Source: a virus
Reading direction: 5' to 3' (one strand)
Length of the DNA stretch: 56,582 bases
Virus record (IMG/VR): IMGVR_UViG_3300025889_000144
Location: 1-56,582 of that record
Position 1 is the stretch's first letter. Each line of letters starts with the position of its first letter. This document shows, piece by piece, positions 40,171 through 47,728 of this stretch. A program made the position numbers and the translations under genes. The notes under the pieces are model-generated. The model was not told where the DNA came from, ran no database searches, and worked only from the letters and a program-made list of their open reading frames with translations.

Positions 40171-41237
40171 CAGACCACACCTCCATCGATGTCTAGATCA
40201 ACCCAGCCTGTTCCATTCCAAACCTTCAAGCGGTTTGTGGAGGAATCAAACCAGCCAGCACCCTGCACAGCGTTGGCCGGTGCAATAGCACTGTAGGCAA
40301 AGCTGCGAGAGACACCAGACTCATACCAACCGCTAGAGGTTGCGTCATAGATAAACAAGTTACCCATGAGCGAGTTAAACCACAGGGAGCCATCGCGAGG
40401 CGGAGCGGTAAGCCCAGTGCCAGAAGGAGGCAGCTCACTCTTATAAGCCAGTGCTTCAGCGTTGGTTTGATACCAAGCCGGGTCCGCAATGCCGTTACCG
40501 CTGGCATACACGAAGAGGCGACCTTGATTCGTGTCGAACCAAAGAGAGCCTGCCGTGTACCCAACACCGGGATCCCCCGAAACAATTACAGATGTACCAC
40601 TTGCGGTACCACCTCCACCGCCGCCGGCAGCTCCGTTAATAACTGTGTAGATACCGCTGTAGGTTACAGAAGTGTTTGCGCCACTTAAAACAGTATTGGT
40701 GATACCGGAAACAACACCAACACCAGCGTTGTACCCGAAGTCGACAAGCCCTTCTCCACGGAAATTCGTGGAGATGATCGCAGTATCGCCAGAAGTGGTA
40801 ACAGTGATGCCGTTGCCACCAGCCACACCGCTGATAACAACCGAAGACTCTGCCGTCGCGCCGCTGATTACTGCGAAGCTGCCCGAGTACGTGACGTCAA
40901 CACCGCCAAGGCCAACTAGATTGACGCCAATCTCAACTGCAGACCCACTTGGTGCGATGTAGACACCAGAGCCTGCCAAAATACCGCTGGGGTCGATTCC
41001 CCCGCCCCCGCTTTGAATACCGCTAATACTCGTATTTAAATCTTCTAATGCCCGAACCACCCCCTCGAAGTTCCAGGGGTAGCCGTAGGCACAACGAGAA
41101 TAACTGATAGTTCCCACGCCGCTAACCGTTCCGATAAGTTCTTCAATGACCTCGACGATGCCCTGGAACGACTCGCTATGAAGTGCCCTAGGCCGTGCGC
41201 CGTGAGTGGGACAGGCGGGTACGTTGATCTCAGTCAT
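40170..41237 (-). CDS. Large structural/fibre protein
   Basis: 355-aa protein with a Cys/His-containing N-terminus (VPACPTHGARPRALHS), a helix (GIVEVIEELIGTV), Gly-rich linkers and repeated beta segments (SGAIVI-type; TSGDTAII). The C-terminal parts SLWFDTNQGRLFVYAS, SLWFNSLMGNLFIYDA and AGWFDSSTNRLKVWNG are three copies of a WFD/N...GxLxVx motif. It is the first gene of the adhesin array. Confidence 0.75.
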   Translation of the reverse strand: MTEINVPACPTHGARPRALHSESFQGIVEVIEELIGTVSGVGTISYSRCAYGYPWNFEGVVRALEDLNTSISGIQSGGGGIDPSGILAGSGVYIAPSGSAVEIGVNLVGLGGVDVTYSGSFAVISGATAESSVVISGVAGGNGITVTTSGDTAIISTNFRGEGLVDFGYNAGVGVVSGITNTVLSGANTSVTYSGIYTVINGAAGGGGGGTASGTSVIVSGDPGVGYTAGSLWFDTNQGRLFVYASGNGIADPAWYQTNAEALAYKSELPPSGTGLTAPPRDGSLWFNSLMGNLFIYDATSSGWYESGVSRSFAYSAIAPANAVQGAGWFDSSTNRLKVWNGTGWVDLDIDGGVV

Positions 41238-41290
41238 TTACAAACGTAGTCCCTCCCGTATTCTCCAGTTTAACCGAGGGAGTCTAAATT

Positions 41291-41458
41291 CTACGTCTTT
41301 AAATGACTCGCAAGAACTTTGAATACGAGTTCACCGTCTCGTTCGTGAACGGCAAAGTTTTCAGCTAAGCGCCAGGCAGGTATACCAAGCACAGTTGCTT
41401 TCTTGCGCAGAGCCTCCCAAGTAATCTCTTCTACAGGCCCGACTGTAGTTTTAGACAC
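41291..41458 (-). CDS. 55-aa hypothetical protein with SD and GTG start
   Basis: GTG start at 41458, with GAGG 6 nt upstream as a clear SD. Begins MSKTTVGPVEEITWEALRKK; helical and charged. It lies at the edge of the long divergent region. Function unknown. Confidence 0.55.
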   Translation of the reverse strand: MSKTTVGPVEEITWEALRKKATVLGIPAWRLAENFAVHERDGELVFKVLASHLKT

Positions 41459-41888
41459 AGTGCACCTCTAAGTTTCACAAAGTCTATACGCTTATAGGAA
41501 GTTATGTAAACCACGGGCTGGCCGTATGTCTTCAAACCGCACTCAAAAAAATTTCCGTCAAAAACTTTCTGTAAAACTCCCTAGTCACAACCAATCTGTG
41601 TCCGGCTAATAAAAGATAAGTTATTAGAGTCGTATCTAGATAAACGTATAAAGTTAGAGTCTTAGAAAACTACTAGGCAAACATTAAGGAGACGTTTTAA
41701 AAAAGATAAAAGTTTTTGTTTCAACCTAGTCTTGTTGGAGACTGAACTATTAAAGAAAGAAAGAAACTAAAGGGAAGCTGCACTCACTACTCCTTTGTAC
41801 GCTCTGTGCCTTCTGTGATCTCCATAGTTCCTTAACGTGTCCTGGCGTACATCCGGTGTTATGCTGCGCCCAACATGCGACTCTTGTC
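41459..41888. other. AT-rich divergent regulatory region
   Basis: About 430 bp without a sizeable gene. It includes a possible 27-aa plus frame (41526-41609), direct repeats TTAGAGTC at 41624 and 41654 (30 bp apart), the palindrome TATCTAGATA (41633-41642) and AAGGAG near 41686. This could hold divergent promoters or an origin; I see no decisive promoter boxes. Confidence 0.5.
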
Positions 41889-42578
41889 ATGGGCATGAAC
41901 CTAAGAGCAGTAGCGCTTCTGGGACTGCTTGACCTTGACGATGCCGGCCTTAAGGCGCCTACGGGGGCTCCTGAGACTGTCGACCACCAAGGTCATTGGA
42001 GGATCGAGCACCACTCGGATCTCTCCGTCTGGCGCTGCCTTTGCGGACGCTCTGAACCACTCCTGGTTCCATCTGAGTTTCGGAAGCGCGTCCGGCTCCC
42101 TCACGACTTGGTGCAAGGCTGCGAGGTCTGCCGCAGCGAGCTGGCATTTTGCTCGAGTCGCGCTTCGAGGCTCCACGCTTGGCTGGAGAGGAACCGCCCG
42201 CTTATCGATCCGGATGCTCACCTTGAGTACCCAGAGGATCGCGGCTACACCTACAGCGACGACGATGGTCAATCGACCCGCACTCGCCGCTTTGTGTACG
42301 AAGCATTCTTTAAGACAAAGCTAAGATCAAGTGACTTTGTGCGTTCCAAGTGCTCTAATCCATTCTGTATCAACCCATACCACTTGTGTATCACGTCAAC
42401 GCCCAACCAGAAGACCACTCCGCAAGTCGAACGGATGGTTCTCCACTTGCAGGAACTAGGCATCTCTGCCAAGGTTACTCAACGAGTTATTCTTCAGAAA
42501 TTCGAAATCAAGTTATCGCTTTCCACAATCCAAGGCATCAGGGCAGGATCCAAGCGATTACTCGCCACAGCAGCTTGA
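41889..42578 (+). CDS. Zinc-ribbon + His-less HNH-fold + HTH protein
   Basis: 229-aa protein. A zinc ribbon (C50-x-C52 ... C78-x2-C81) precedes CSNPFCINPYHL (C155, C160, H165), matching the zinc-binding half of HNH homing nucleases; the catalytic His before the first Cys is replaced (VRSKCSN). A C-terminal helix-turn-helix-like segment follows (LGISAKVTQRVILQKFEIKL). Same His-less architecture as 16384. Likely a DNA-binding regulator. ATG 41889 chosen; a GTG 33 nt upstream is possible. Confidence 0.72.
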   Translation: MGMNLRAVALLGLLDLDDAGLKAPTGAPETVDHQGHWRIEHHSDLSVWRCLCGRSEPLLVPSEFRKRVRLPHDLVQGCEVCRSELAFCSSRASRLHAWLERNRPLIDPDAHLEYPEDRGYTYSDDDGQSTRTRRFVYEAFFKTKLRSSDFVRSKCSNPFCINPYHLCITSTPNQKTTPQVERMVLHLQELGISAKVTQRVILQKFEIKLSLSTIQGIRAGSKRLLATAA

Positions 42579-42787
42579 TCCTTGACTTAAAGGCGATTCA
42601 ACCTGCTAGTCTTTCTGAGATTGCCGAAGAAGTCGGTCAATCTACGAGCTCAGTCCGAAATCATCTAAAACGGCTCACTCAACTCGATCTTGTTATCAGG
42701 GTCGCATTTGAACACCACACTCTTTACTGTCTAAACGGTGATTACAACCTACACATCGACCGCATACTCGGGGAACTCTACGAGTGA
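42575..42787 (+). CDS. ArsR-type winged-helix protein
   Basis: About 70-aa winged-helix protein: PASLSEIAEEVGQSTSSVRN (HTH), HLKRLTQLDLVIRV, and a wing AFEHHTLYCLNG. TTG start at 42575 overlaps the previous stop (TTGA), so it is coupled. A longer frame from 42386 would run through the previous gene and is rejected. A small transcription factor of the phage regulatory island. Confidence 0.7.
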   Translation: MILDLKAIQPASLSEIAEEVGQSTSSVRNHLKRLTQLDLVIRVAFEHHTLYCLNGDYNLHIDRILGELYE

Positions 42788-42803
42788 ACTTCGCCGCCCT
42801 TGT

Positions 42804-43190
42804 TTGTGGGAGGAAGATCTCAAGATCGATAACTTACCGGCATGGATCTACACGGATAACCAGCCGCCAAAAGACATGTGCGACTGCGAGGCAAAAATCA
42901 GCTCGCTGGAGTACACAATTCGTGACATCGAGCTGCAGATTGAAATCCGTGAACTTGAACTAAAAACAGGTAGCTCTAGACACAGTAGCGCATTTGACTA
43001 TGAGAAATGGAAGGTAGGTGCGCTTAAAGCAAAGCAAACACATTTCTACCTTCTAAATGCTTATAGTTACTGGTTGATTAAGAAGCAGCGTAGTGCGCTT
43101 GACAACGGCGGAAGGCTTGATAAGCTTATCGAGCTTCTCATTGAGGATCCCGCAGACTTCGAGACAAAAGCTAAAGCACTCCTAAACTAG
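42804..43190 (+). CDS. Hypothetical helical protein
   Basis: About 128-aa protein: a CDCEAK motif, then two long amphipathic helices (SSLEYTIRDIELQIEIRELE; KAKQTHFYLLNAYSYWLI). Start uncertain: TTG 42804 or GTG 42738 (which overlaps the HTH gene). It probably oligomerises through coiled coils. Function unknown. Confidence 0.6.
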   Translation: MWEEDLKIDNLPAWIYTDNQPPKDMCDCEAKISSLEYTIRDIELQIEIRELELKTGSSRHSSAFDYEKWKVGALKAKQTHFYLLNAYSYWLIKKQRSALDNGGRLDKLIELLIEDPADFETKAKALLN

Positions 43191-43280
43191 AAAGATCAGC
43201 GTGTAACAAAGGCCGCGCTGATATGAGGGGTGCTGTAATCCTTTTAGCCTTTTCGGACCAGCAGTAATTCGCTCTGATTG

Positions 43281-43292
43281 CCTGGCGCCAGG
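43281..43292. promoter_or_regulatory. Perfect 12-bp palindrome (operator candidate)
   Basis: CCTGGCGCCAGG is a perfect palindrome 28 nt before the start of the HTH gene at 43320. A dimeric regulator encoded in this island could bind it. Confidence 0.45.
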
Positions 43293-43319
43293 TGGTCAAG
43301 AGGAGCCCCTCCTTTATTT

Positions 43320-43640
43320 ATGGACATCACACGAGAGATCAAAGACATCCGAGACGCACTAAACAGCATCGAGATTTCCCTGCAGCTTTTAGTCGCTCAG
43401 AAGGATGGAAAAGCTACAACCGCCTTCGTCTCTAAGAAGGTGATTAGTCAGAGACTGAATATTCCATCAGTAACAGTTGACAAGTTGATCCACCAGGGAA
43501 TCGTATCCAAAGGTGAATCAGGTTTGGTGGAGGGTAAACACTATTGCAAGGTTGACCCTGCTGAGCGAAATTCGTCTAAGTTCTTATACGATCCACACGC
43601 GATCATGCAGGCCGCTTGGAGCAACTTTACCTATGTCTGA
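43320..43640 (+). CDS. HTH/excisionase-like DNA-binding protein
   Basis: 106-aa protein. After a short helix (REIKDIRDALNSIEISLQLL) comes FVSKKVISQRLNIPSVTVDKLIHQG, an HTH of the excisionase/MerR type, and a C-terminal YDPHAIMQAAW. The ATG at 43320 has an AGAGGAG upstream. Adjacent to a 12-bp palindrome that may be its operator. Overlaps the next start by 8 nt. Confidence 0.7.
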   Translation: MDITREIKDIRDALNSIEISLQLLVAQKDGKATTAFVSKKVISQRLNIPSVTVDKLIHQGIVSKGESGLVEGKHYCKVDPAERNSSKFLYDPHAIMQAAWSNFTYV

Positions 43641-44052
43641 TCTTTCTCGCGGCGCAGCGGCGCTGATTAAAAATCTCTTTGGAGGGAACGAAACCGAGCG
43701 CATGATTAGCGCTGGTGTAGTCCGAACTATCTTGTCGGACATGACACGTCTTTACTTTGAGAACAGAGCTGCTTTAGGTGAAGGGATACTTGTCTTTAAT
43801 CCCGAAAGCCCAGAGGCTTCCAAGTACCTGACTAAAACTGACCTCGAGAACGATTTAGCTGTCGCTCAAGAGGGTATGGATGAAAAGGCTGAAGCATTAT
43901 TCAGCAAGATAATCCGCGTGATCGAGAAAGAGGCCGACTCAGACTTAGCTCTGATCGCAATGGTTCAAACAAATGAGATCTGTGTTCATCTAGTTGATCC
44001 TGTAGAAGCCAACAAAAAAATTGATGAATTATCAAACAGTCTCATTCTCTGA
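43633..44052 (+). CDS. Hypothetical helical protein
   Basis: 139-aa acidic helical protein (SRGAAALIKNLFGGNETERM; MDEKAEALFSKIIRVIEKEA). The ATG 43633 overlaps the previous stop; the longer in-frame extension to 43513 is a shadow of the HTH gene. Ends 29 nt inside the next gene. Function unknown. Confidence 0.65.
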   Translation: MSDLSRGAAALIKNLFGGNETERMISAGVVRTILSDMTRLYFENRAALGEGILVFNPESPEASKYLTKTDLENDLAVAQEGMDEKAEALFSKIIRVIEKEADSDLALIAMVQTNEICVHLVDPVEANKKIDELSNSLIL

Positions 44053-44611
44053 TGAGGATTTCGTTTCGCCGCCGGAATTAATAGCTACCACGGCGTCTCT
44101 TTTCGGCGGTGAGATTGAACTAGATCCTGCATCAAGTGAACAAGCAAACCTAGTTGTTCAGGCACAAAAATATATTTCTTGGCACAAGAACGGCCTAAAT
44201 CAAGAGTGGAAGTCAAAAAACGTTTACTTGTTTCCTCCAAGGAGCATACTAAACGGCGACGAACAGCCAAAAGATACGAGGTTGTTTCGAAAAAATTTAA
44301 GATTTAAAAAATCAGCACAACGTGTTTGGCTCGAGCTTGCCTACAACAAGTGGATCAGAAACGAATTTGAACAGGCTGTTATTTTCTTGACTTCGACCGA
44401 GGTCGCCTTGTTAGTTACTCAGAAGATAGGCTTTGACTTTCCTCTCTGTGTACTGAGTGAGAAACCTCACTTACTACGAGAGAAAGATCTAAAACCTATC
44501 GATACGAAGGTATTTGGCTTCGTTTACTACTTGCCACCTCGTGAGGGGTACCAGCAAGCGGTGCATAACTTCTGTGATCTTTATAGTACGCTGGGTCGGG
44601 TGTATACTTGA
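44024..44611 (+). CDS. Degenerate Dam-type N6-adenine methyltransferase
   Basis: 195-aa protein. SPPELIATTASLFGGEIELD then P-A-S-S (LDPASSEQAN) is the SAM-binding start of phage Dam methyltransferases (W-TP-x-E...DLDPAAS), followed by HKNGLNQEWKSKNVYLFPPR, where the catalytic NPPY/NPPF is FPPR. So the fold is retained but the catalytic Asn is gone. It could be a SAM sensor, an inhibitor or an altered enzyme. The 3' end overlaps the convergent gene by 116 nt. Confidence 0.7.
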   Translation: MNYQTVSFSDEDFVSPPELIATTASLFGGEIELDPASSEQANLVVQAQKYISWHKNGLNQEWKSKNVYLFPPRSILNGDEQPKDTRLFRKNLRFKKSAQRVWLELAYNKWIRNEFEQAVIFLTSTEVALLVTQKIGFDFPLCVLSEKPHLLREKDLKPIDTKVFGFVYYLPPREGYQQAVHNFCDLYSTLGRVYT

Positions 44612-44864
44612 TCGGGTCTTTCGTGTCCCAAGTATTATCAGGCCCGTATTTATCTCGCTCACCAAAACCTACGCCAACCACGCGCTCTGCTTGTAGTCGC
44701 TGCCTAGATTCACGCTCAACAGTCCGAGCTTTTTCGCGAGCTTCGATATTAAAAAGCTCACCAGCAAAACGAAACGAGTGAGGCTCTCTGCGGAAACGAG
44801 TGCCTCTTCGATTCATGTAAGACTCAGCCCGCCGCTCTAAAGGCGAGCGCGGCAGTTGAGCCAT
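44496..44864 (-). CDS. Basic Arg-rich hypothetical protein
   Basis: 122-aa protein rich in Arg, Tyr and Pro (ERRAESYMNRRGTRFRREPH; RKRSQ-type tail). It overlaps the Dam-like gene tail-to-tail by 116 nt. Composition suggests a DNA- or RNA-binding virion protein. Start overlaps the previous stop. Confidence 0.55.
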   Translation of the reverse strand: MAQLPRSPLERRAESYMNRRGTRFRREPHSFRFAGELFNIEAREKARTVERESRQRLQAERVVGVGFGERDKYGPDNTWDTKDPIKYTPDPAYYKDHRSYAPLAGTPHEVASSKRSQIPSYR

Positions 44865-45640
44865 TACGCCAGACCGCCGTAACTCATCAAACCGGATACA
44901 TCACCGCTCGCGTTGTAGTAGCGACCGATGGCATCAGCGGTATTACGAGCACCATATAAGAACTGTTTAGTTTGAGGGCTTGAGTAATCGTACATAGCTG
45001 TGTACTTATCCTTCATCTGACCCGAAGTTGGGTCAACCCAATCAGCAGTATCGCGGATAGACGAAACATCCATAGAAACCACGGGTGGGTCAAGAGCCAG
45101 TCGCTCGTAACCGCCTAAACGATTAGCTAACGAATATTGATTCTGAATGTTTTGGACTCTGGTGTTTAAACGATCGTAGGCCGCCGAGATATCAGGAGTT
45201 ATCCCTAAGTCAGCACGAGCGGCGGAAGCTACGTCAGAAATAGTATCCGCAAAGTTGTCGTAGTACTGAGTGAGAGCTTCCTCACCAGTCATCCCAGTTA
45301 ATTCGGGGTAAATCTCCTCGATTCGCTTATTGATCTTCTTCGTGGTTTTTTTGCTTTGTGTTTTTAAAGCCTTGGTAGCTGACTTAACGTAATCCTCTAT
45401 TGAGGTGGTTCCACCAAAGAGAGCACCGACGTTACCTGCTAAACGGGTCAGATTAGATAATGAATCGCGACCAGTTTGATAGTTATTTGCGAAATTTAAA
45501 ATTCCCTCTGTTCCGAGAGCGCCGATACCACTCAAATTGCCGAGCACGGACTCGGACCCCGGAATAGATTCGACACCGAACCCTCCTGTAGGAGCAACTG
45601 TCGAAGACCAGTCGTAGTTGGTGGGCAGAGTGACAGGCAT
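44864..45640 (-). CDS. Putative internal virion/structural protein
   Basis: 258-aa Asn/Ser/Thr-rich protein with few charged clusters. GGFGVESIPGSESVLGNLSG at the start and a central helix (SATKALKTQSKKTTKKINKR) are followed by a helical C-terminal region. Probably an internal head, neck or tail-associated protein. Assigned only by neighbourhood and composition. Confidence 0.6.
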   Translation of the reverse strand: MPVTLPTNYDWSSTVAPTGGFGVESIPGSESVLGNLSGIGALGTEGILNFANNYQTGRDSLSNLTRLAGNVGALFGGTTSIEDYVKSATKALKTQSKKTTKKINKRIEEIYPELTGMTGEEALTQYYDNFADTISDVASAARADLGITPDISAAYDRLNTRVQNIQNQYSLANRLGGYERLALDPPVVSMDVSSIRDTADWVDPTSGQMKDKYTAMYDYSSPQTKQFLYGARNTADAIGRYYNASGDVSGLMSYGGLA

Positions 45641-45665
45641 GGTCTCTAGTACCGAAAGTTAAAGC

Positions 45666-45947
45666 TCAGATCAAGGCCTCGGGGCTTTTAAAGGCTTGGA
45701 TAGCCTGAGCCAACATATTATTCATTGTACTCCTAGTTTGATCCGCATAAGTTGTAGGTCTTGCGCCGTACATTGGAGTAGGTTGCTGTGAAGACCTAAA
45801 GCCGCTGAGGCCACTAAGAATCGCCTGACCTATATCACCAACACCTGTATCGCCGGAGAAATAGTCTCCGGTGTACCCAAGTCCTACATCGCCGTAATCT
45901 GGCGCACCGGCGATATAATCAAAAGCCCCACCTAGGAAGGAATCCAT
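45666..45947 (-). CDS. Hypothetical Gly/Asp-rich protein
   Basis: 93-aa protein rich in Gly, Tyr and Asp (FDYIAGAPDYGDVGLGYTGD). The ATG at 45947 is preferred to a GTG 18 nt upstream. Low complexity suggests a flexible linker or virion protein. Function unknown. Confidence 0.55.
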   Translation of the reverse strand: MDSFLGGAFDYIAGAPDYGDVGLGYTGDYFSGDTGVGDIGQAILSGLSGFRSSQQPTPMYGARPTTYADQTRSTMNNMLAQAIQAFKSPEALI

Positions 45948-45977
45948 CACCAATCCACGCGTCACTCAATTATAAAT

Positions 45978-46805
45978 TCAAATAACTGAGCGCGGCGCCC
46001 CGAACGCTCCTAAGGCTTGAGCTAAAAGTTGACTCTTAGCTGCCTCTGCAGCAATTAAATTTTTACTAACTTCGTTAGCCTGTTTTTCCTGAAGAGCTTT
46101 TTGATAAGCCTCTTGTTCTTGCTTATCTGTATAAGCTTTTAAAATTAAATCAAGTTCATTTTGCGTGACGACTCCGGAGTCTTCGTTGTAATCAGGTAAC
46201 GGCGGAGCGTCTAATCCACGGGGGGTCGGTACAGAAGTAAAAGACGCTTTTGGTTTGTTTATTAAATCAATAAATTTATTTAGAAGAATTCCACTTAAAA
46301 CGTCTGACTCAAGCGAATCAGTACTGGGTTGACCTGCGGATGTCTGTGAGTAAGAAGCACCCTGACTCTCTGCAAACTTTTTTAAGGCATCAAAGCTTTT
46401 TACAGGCTGCCCATAAGCGCTTCGCCCTTCCATCGTGGGGAGCGACGCCCACTCATTAGCTACTTTCGCAATATTCTCTCGAGTTAACGGGTCGCGATCA
46501 GGATCAACTCCTCTCCATTTGAGCAACTGCAGAGCTGCTAGATCCTGCGACTGAGGCCCGAAATCTCTAAGGCCCAGTGCCTTCTGAGCACGAGCCCAGG
46601 TCTCAGGCATGAATTGGTACGCTCCAGCAGCAGCACTCGAGTACTTACCTCCCCGGACAACACGATCCGGGTGTTTACTCAAGTCTTTAATCGGTGTATA
46701 CCCAAAAGTTATGTCATAGCGAGGCGCAGAACCTCCCCAAGTTCCTTCGGCAAAAGCAATAGTGTTCAGCCAACGCCTTGCGTTAGGGCTAATACCGTCA
46801 CTCAT
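45978..46805 (-). CDS. Lambda R-like muramidase (GH104)
   Basis: 275-aa protein. WLNTIAFAEGT with catalytic E20, YDITFGYTPIKDLSKHP, AAGAYQFMPETWARAQKALG and DFGPQSQDLAALQLLKWRGV align in order with lambda lysozyme/transglycosylase (R). The ~120-residue C-terminus is a helical, Gln/Ala-rich tail with a coiled coil (EQEAYQKALQEKQANEVSKN). Placed among virion genes rather than next to the endolysin, so it may be a virion-associated hydrolase for DNA entry. Confidence 0.82.
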   Translation of the reverse strand: MSDGISPNARRWLNTIAFAEGTWGGSAPRYDITFGYTPIKDLSKHPDRVVRGGKYSSAAAGAYQFMPETWARAQKALGLRDFGPQSQDLAALQLLKWRGVDPDRDPLTRENIAKVANEWASLPTMEGRSAYGQPVKSFDALKKFAESQGASYSQTSAGQPSTDSLESDVLSGILLNKFIDLINKPKASFTSVPTPRGLDAPPLPDYNEDSGVVTQNELDLILKAYTDKQEQEAYQKALQEKQANEVSKNLIAAEAAKSQLLAQALGAFGAPRSVI

Positions 46806-47031
46806 CCTCAGGATCTTCGAATATATCTATATTAGTGTCGATAGCCACGCCGATCTCCTCCATAACCGACTTGTAAGCTCTCTCCCGGCACACAAATCTA
46901 AAAATTGTCTTCCAAAGATACTGATCACGAGCCTCGCCCTTAAGTGCGTGAGCAGCGTTTTTGAGCCGTTGAAGCGTGAAATCATCTTCGAGAGTCAAAC
47001 CGACTCGGATGTGCCCATGCTCGTCCTTCAC
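46798..47031 (-). CDS. Hypothetical small acidic protein
   Basis: 77-aa acidic protein (GHIRVGLTLEDDFTLQRLKN; EDPEDE end), overlapping the muramidase gene by 8 nt. Mostly helical. Could be an assembly factor for the virion hydrolase (inference from coupling). Confidence 0.6.
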   Translation of the reverse strand: MKDEHGHIRVGLTLEDDFTLQRLKNAAHALKGEARDQYLWKTIFRFVCRERAYKSVMEEIGVAIDTNIDIFEDPEDE

Positions 47032-47084
47032 GGCTCGATGTGCGTCTCCACTAAGTCTAGATCAACTTATAATTTACACAGAGA

Positions 47085-47333
47085 TCACCAAGCTTTACAA
47101 CTCCAATAACGAGCTTTCAACTTACTTCCAGGGTTATCACAGTTATGACGTGCTCTGAAAGACTCTCGTCGCTCTGGTATGTGTTTTTTAATCGTCATGT
47201 TTGGGTCACCAAATCGCACTAAGCGCACCTCATCACCCTCCTTGGCCGCTACAGCGAATTTCTTTCCACCATCGGAGTCACGACGGGGTTGGTTGTACCC
47301 GGCAAACTTTTCCCCGGCTAAGCGGATGGCCAC
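47085..47333 (-). CDS. Conserved basic phage protein (DUF5872-like)
   Basis: 82-aa basic protein. GYNQPRRDSDGGKKFAVAAK, EVRLVRFGD and RRESFRARHNC are the pattern of small basic proteins widespread in phages and bacteria of aquatic habitats (PKRTPxHPxKSHVVxxKEGxxxKxIRFG...RRKSFKARH). Function unknown; a DNA-binding or virion role is plausible. Confidence 0.65.
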   Translation of the reverse strand: MAIRLAGEKFAGYNQPRRDSDGGKKFAVAAKEGDEVRLVRFGDPNMTIKKHIPERRESFRARHNCDNPGSKLKARYWSCKAW

Positions 47334-47438
47334 GGTTTGCGTCTCGCGTGTCTCTACAGTCTACCGCGTCAAAAATTAAATCAATCTAAAACTCCGATTC
47401 ACAGACTTTCTTCATGAAGATTCCTGCTAACCTCCTTT

Positions 47439-47458
47439 CGTTGTCGTCATCTACAACG
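47439..47458 (+). other. Hairpin before HTH gene
   Basis: CGTTGT (47439-47444), loop CGTCATCT, ACAACG (47453-47458), ending 9 nt before the ATG at 47468. Could affect translation of the HTH protein. Confidence 0.4.
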
Positions 47459-47467
47459 TCAAATTAA

Positions 47468-47719
47468 ATGGATTCCGCACGGCTCCTGACCATCGCTCAG
47501 ACCGCTGAGCTCCTCAACTGCTCCGCAGGCTTTGTACGTAAGCGTATTATGCTGACCGAGTCCAATCAGCCCGGTGGCTGGCCTAAGGGCATCTTCGTCA
47601 ACCTTCAGCCCAATGGCGTCAAGTCCCTCTACCGCATCAACAAAGATGCTCTCGAGGCTTATCTAAACTCTGGTTCAGAAGAGGCTACAGTGGAAGAAAG
47701 CGCTGCCTGCGCTGTCTGA
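47468..47719 (+). CDS. Excisionase/MerR-like HTH protein
   Basis: 83-aa protein. LLTIAQTAELLNCSAGFVRK is a helix-turn-helix of the excisionase/MerR type, followed by a wing-like KSLYRINKDALEAYLN and an acidic tail. Probably a transcription regulator or phage excision/architectural factor. It sits 9 nt before the Dps-like gene, so it may control it. Confidence 0.75.
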   Translation: MDSARLLTIAQTAELLNCSAGFVRKRIMLTESNQPGGWPKGIFVNLQPNGVKSLYRINKDALEAYLNSGSEEATVEESAACAV

Positions 47720-47728
47720 TCGCGAACG

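Noticed and set aside
42386-42574. N-terminal extension of the ArsR-like protein
   Set aside because: It overlaps the 41889 gene in another frame; the residues look random up to the TTG at 42575.
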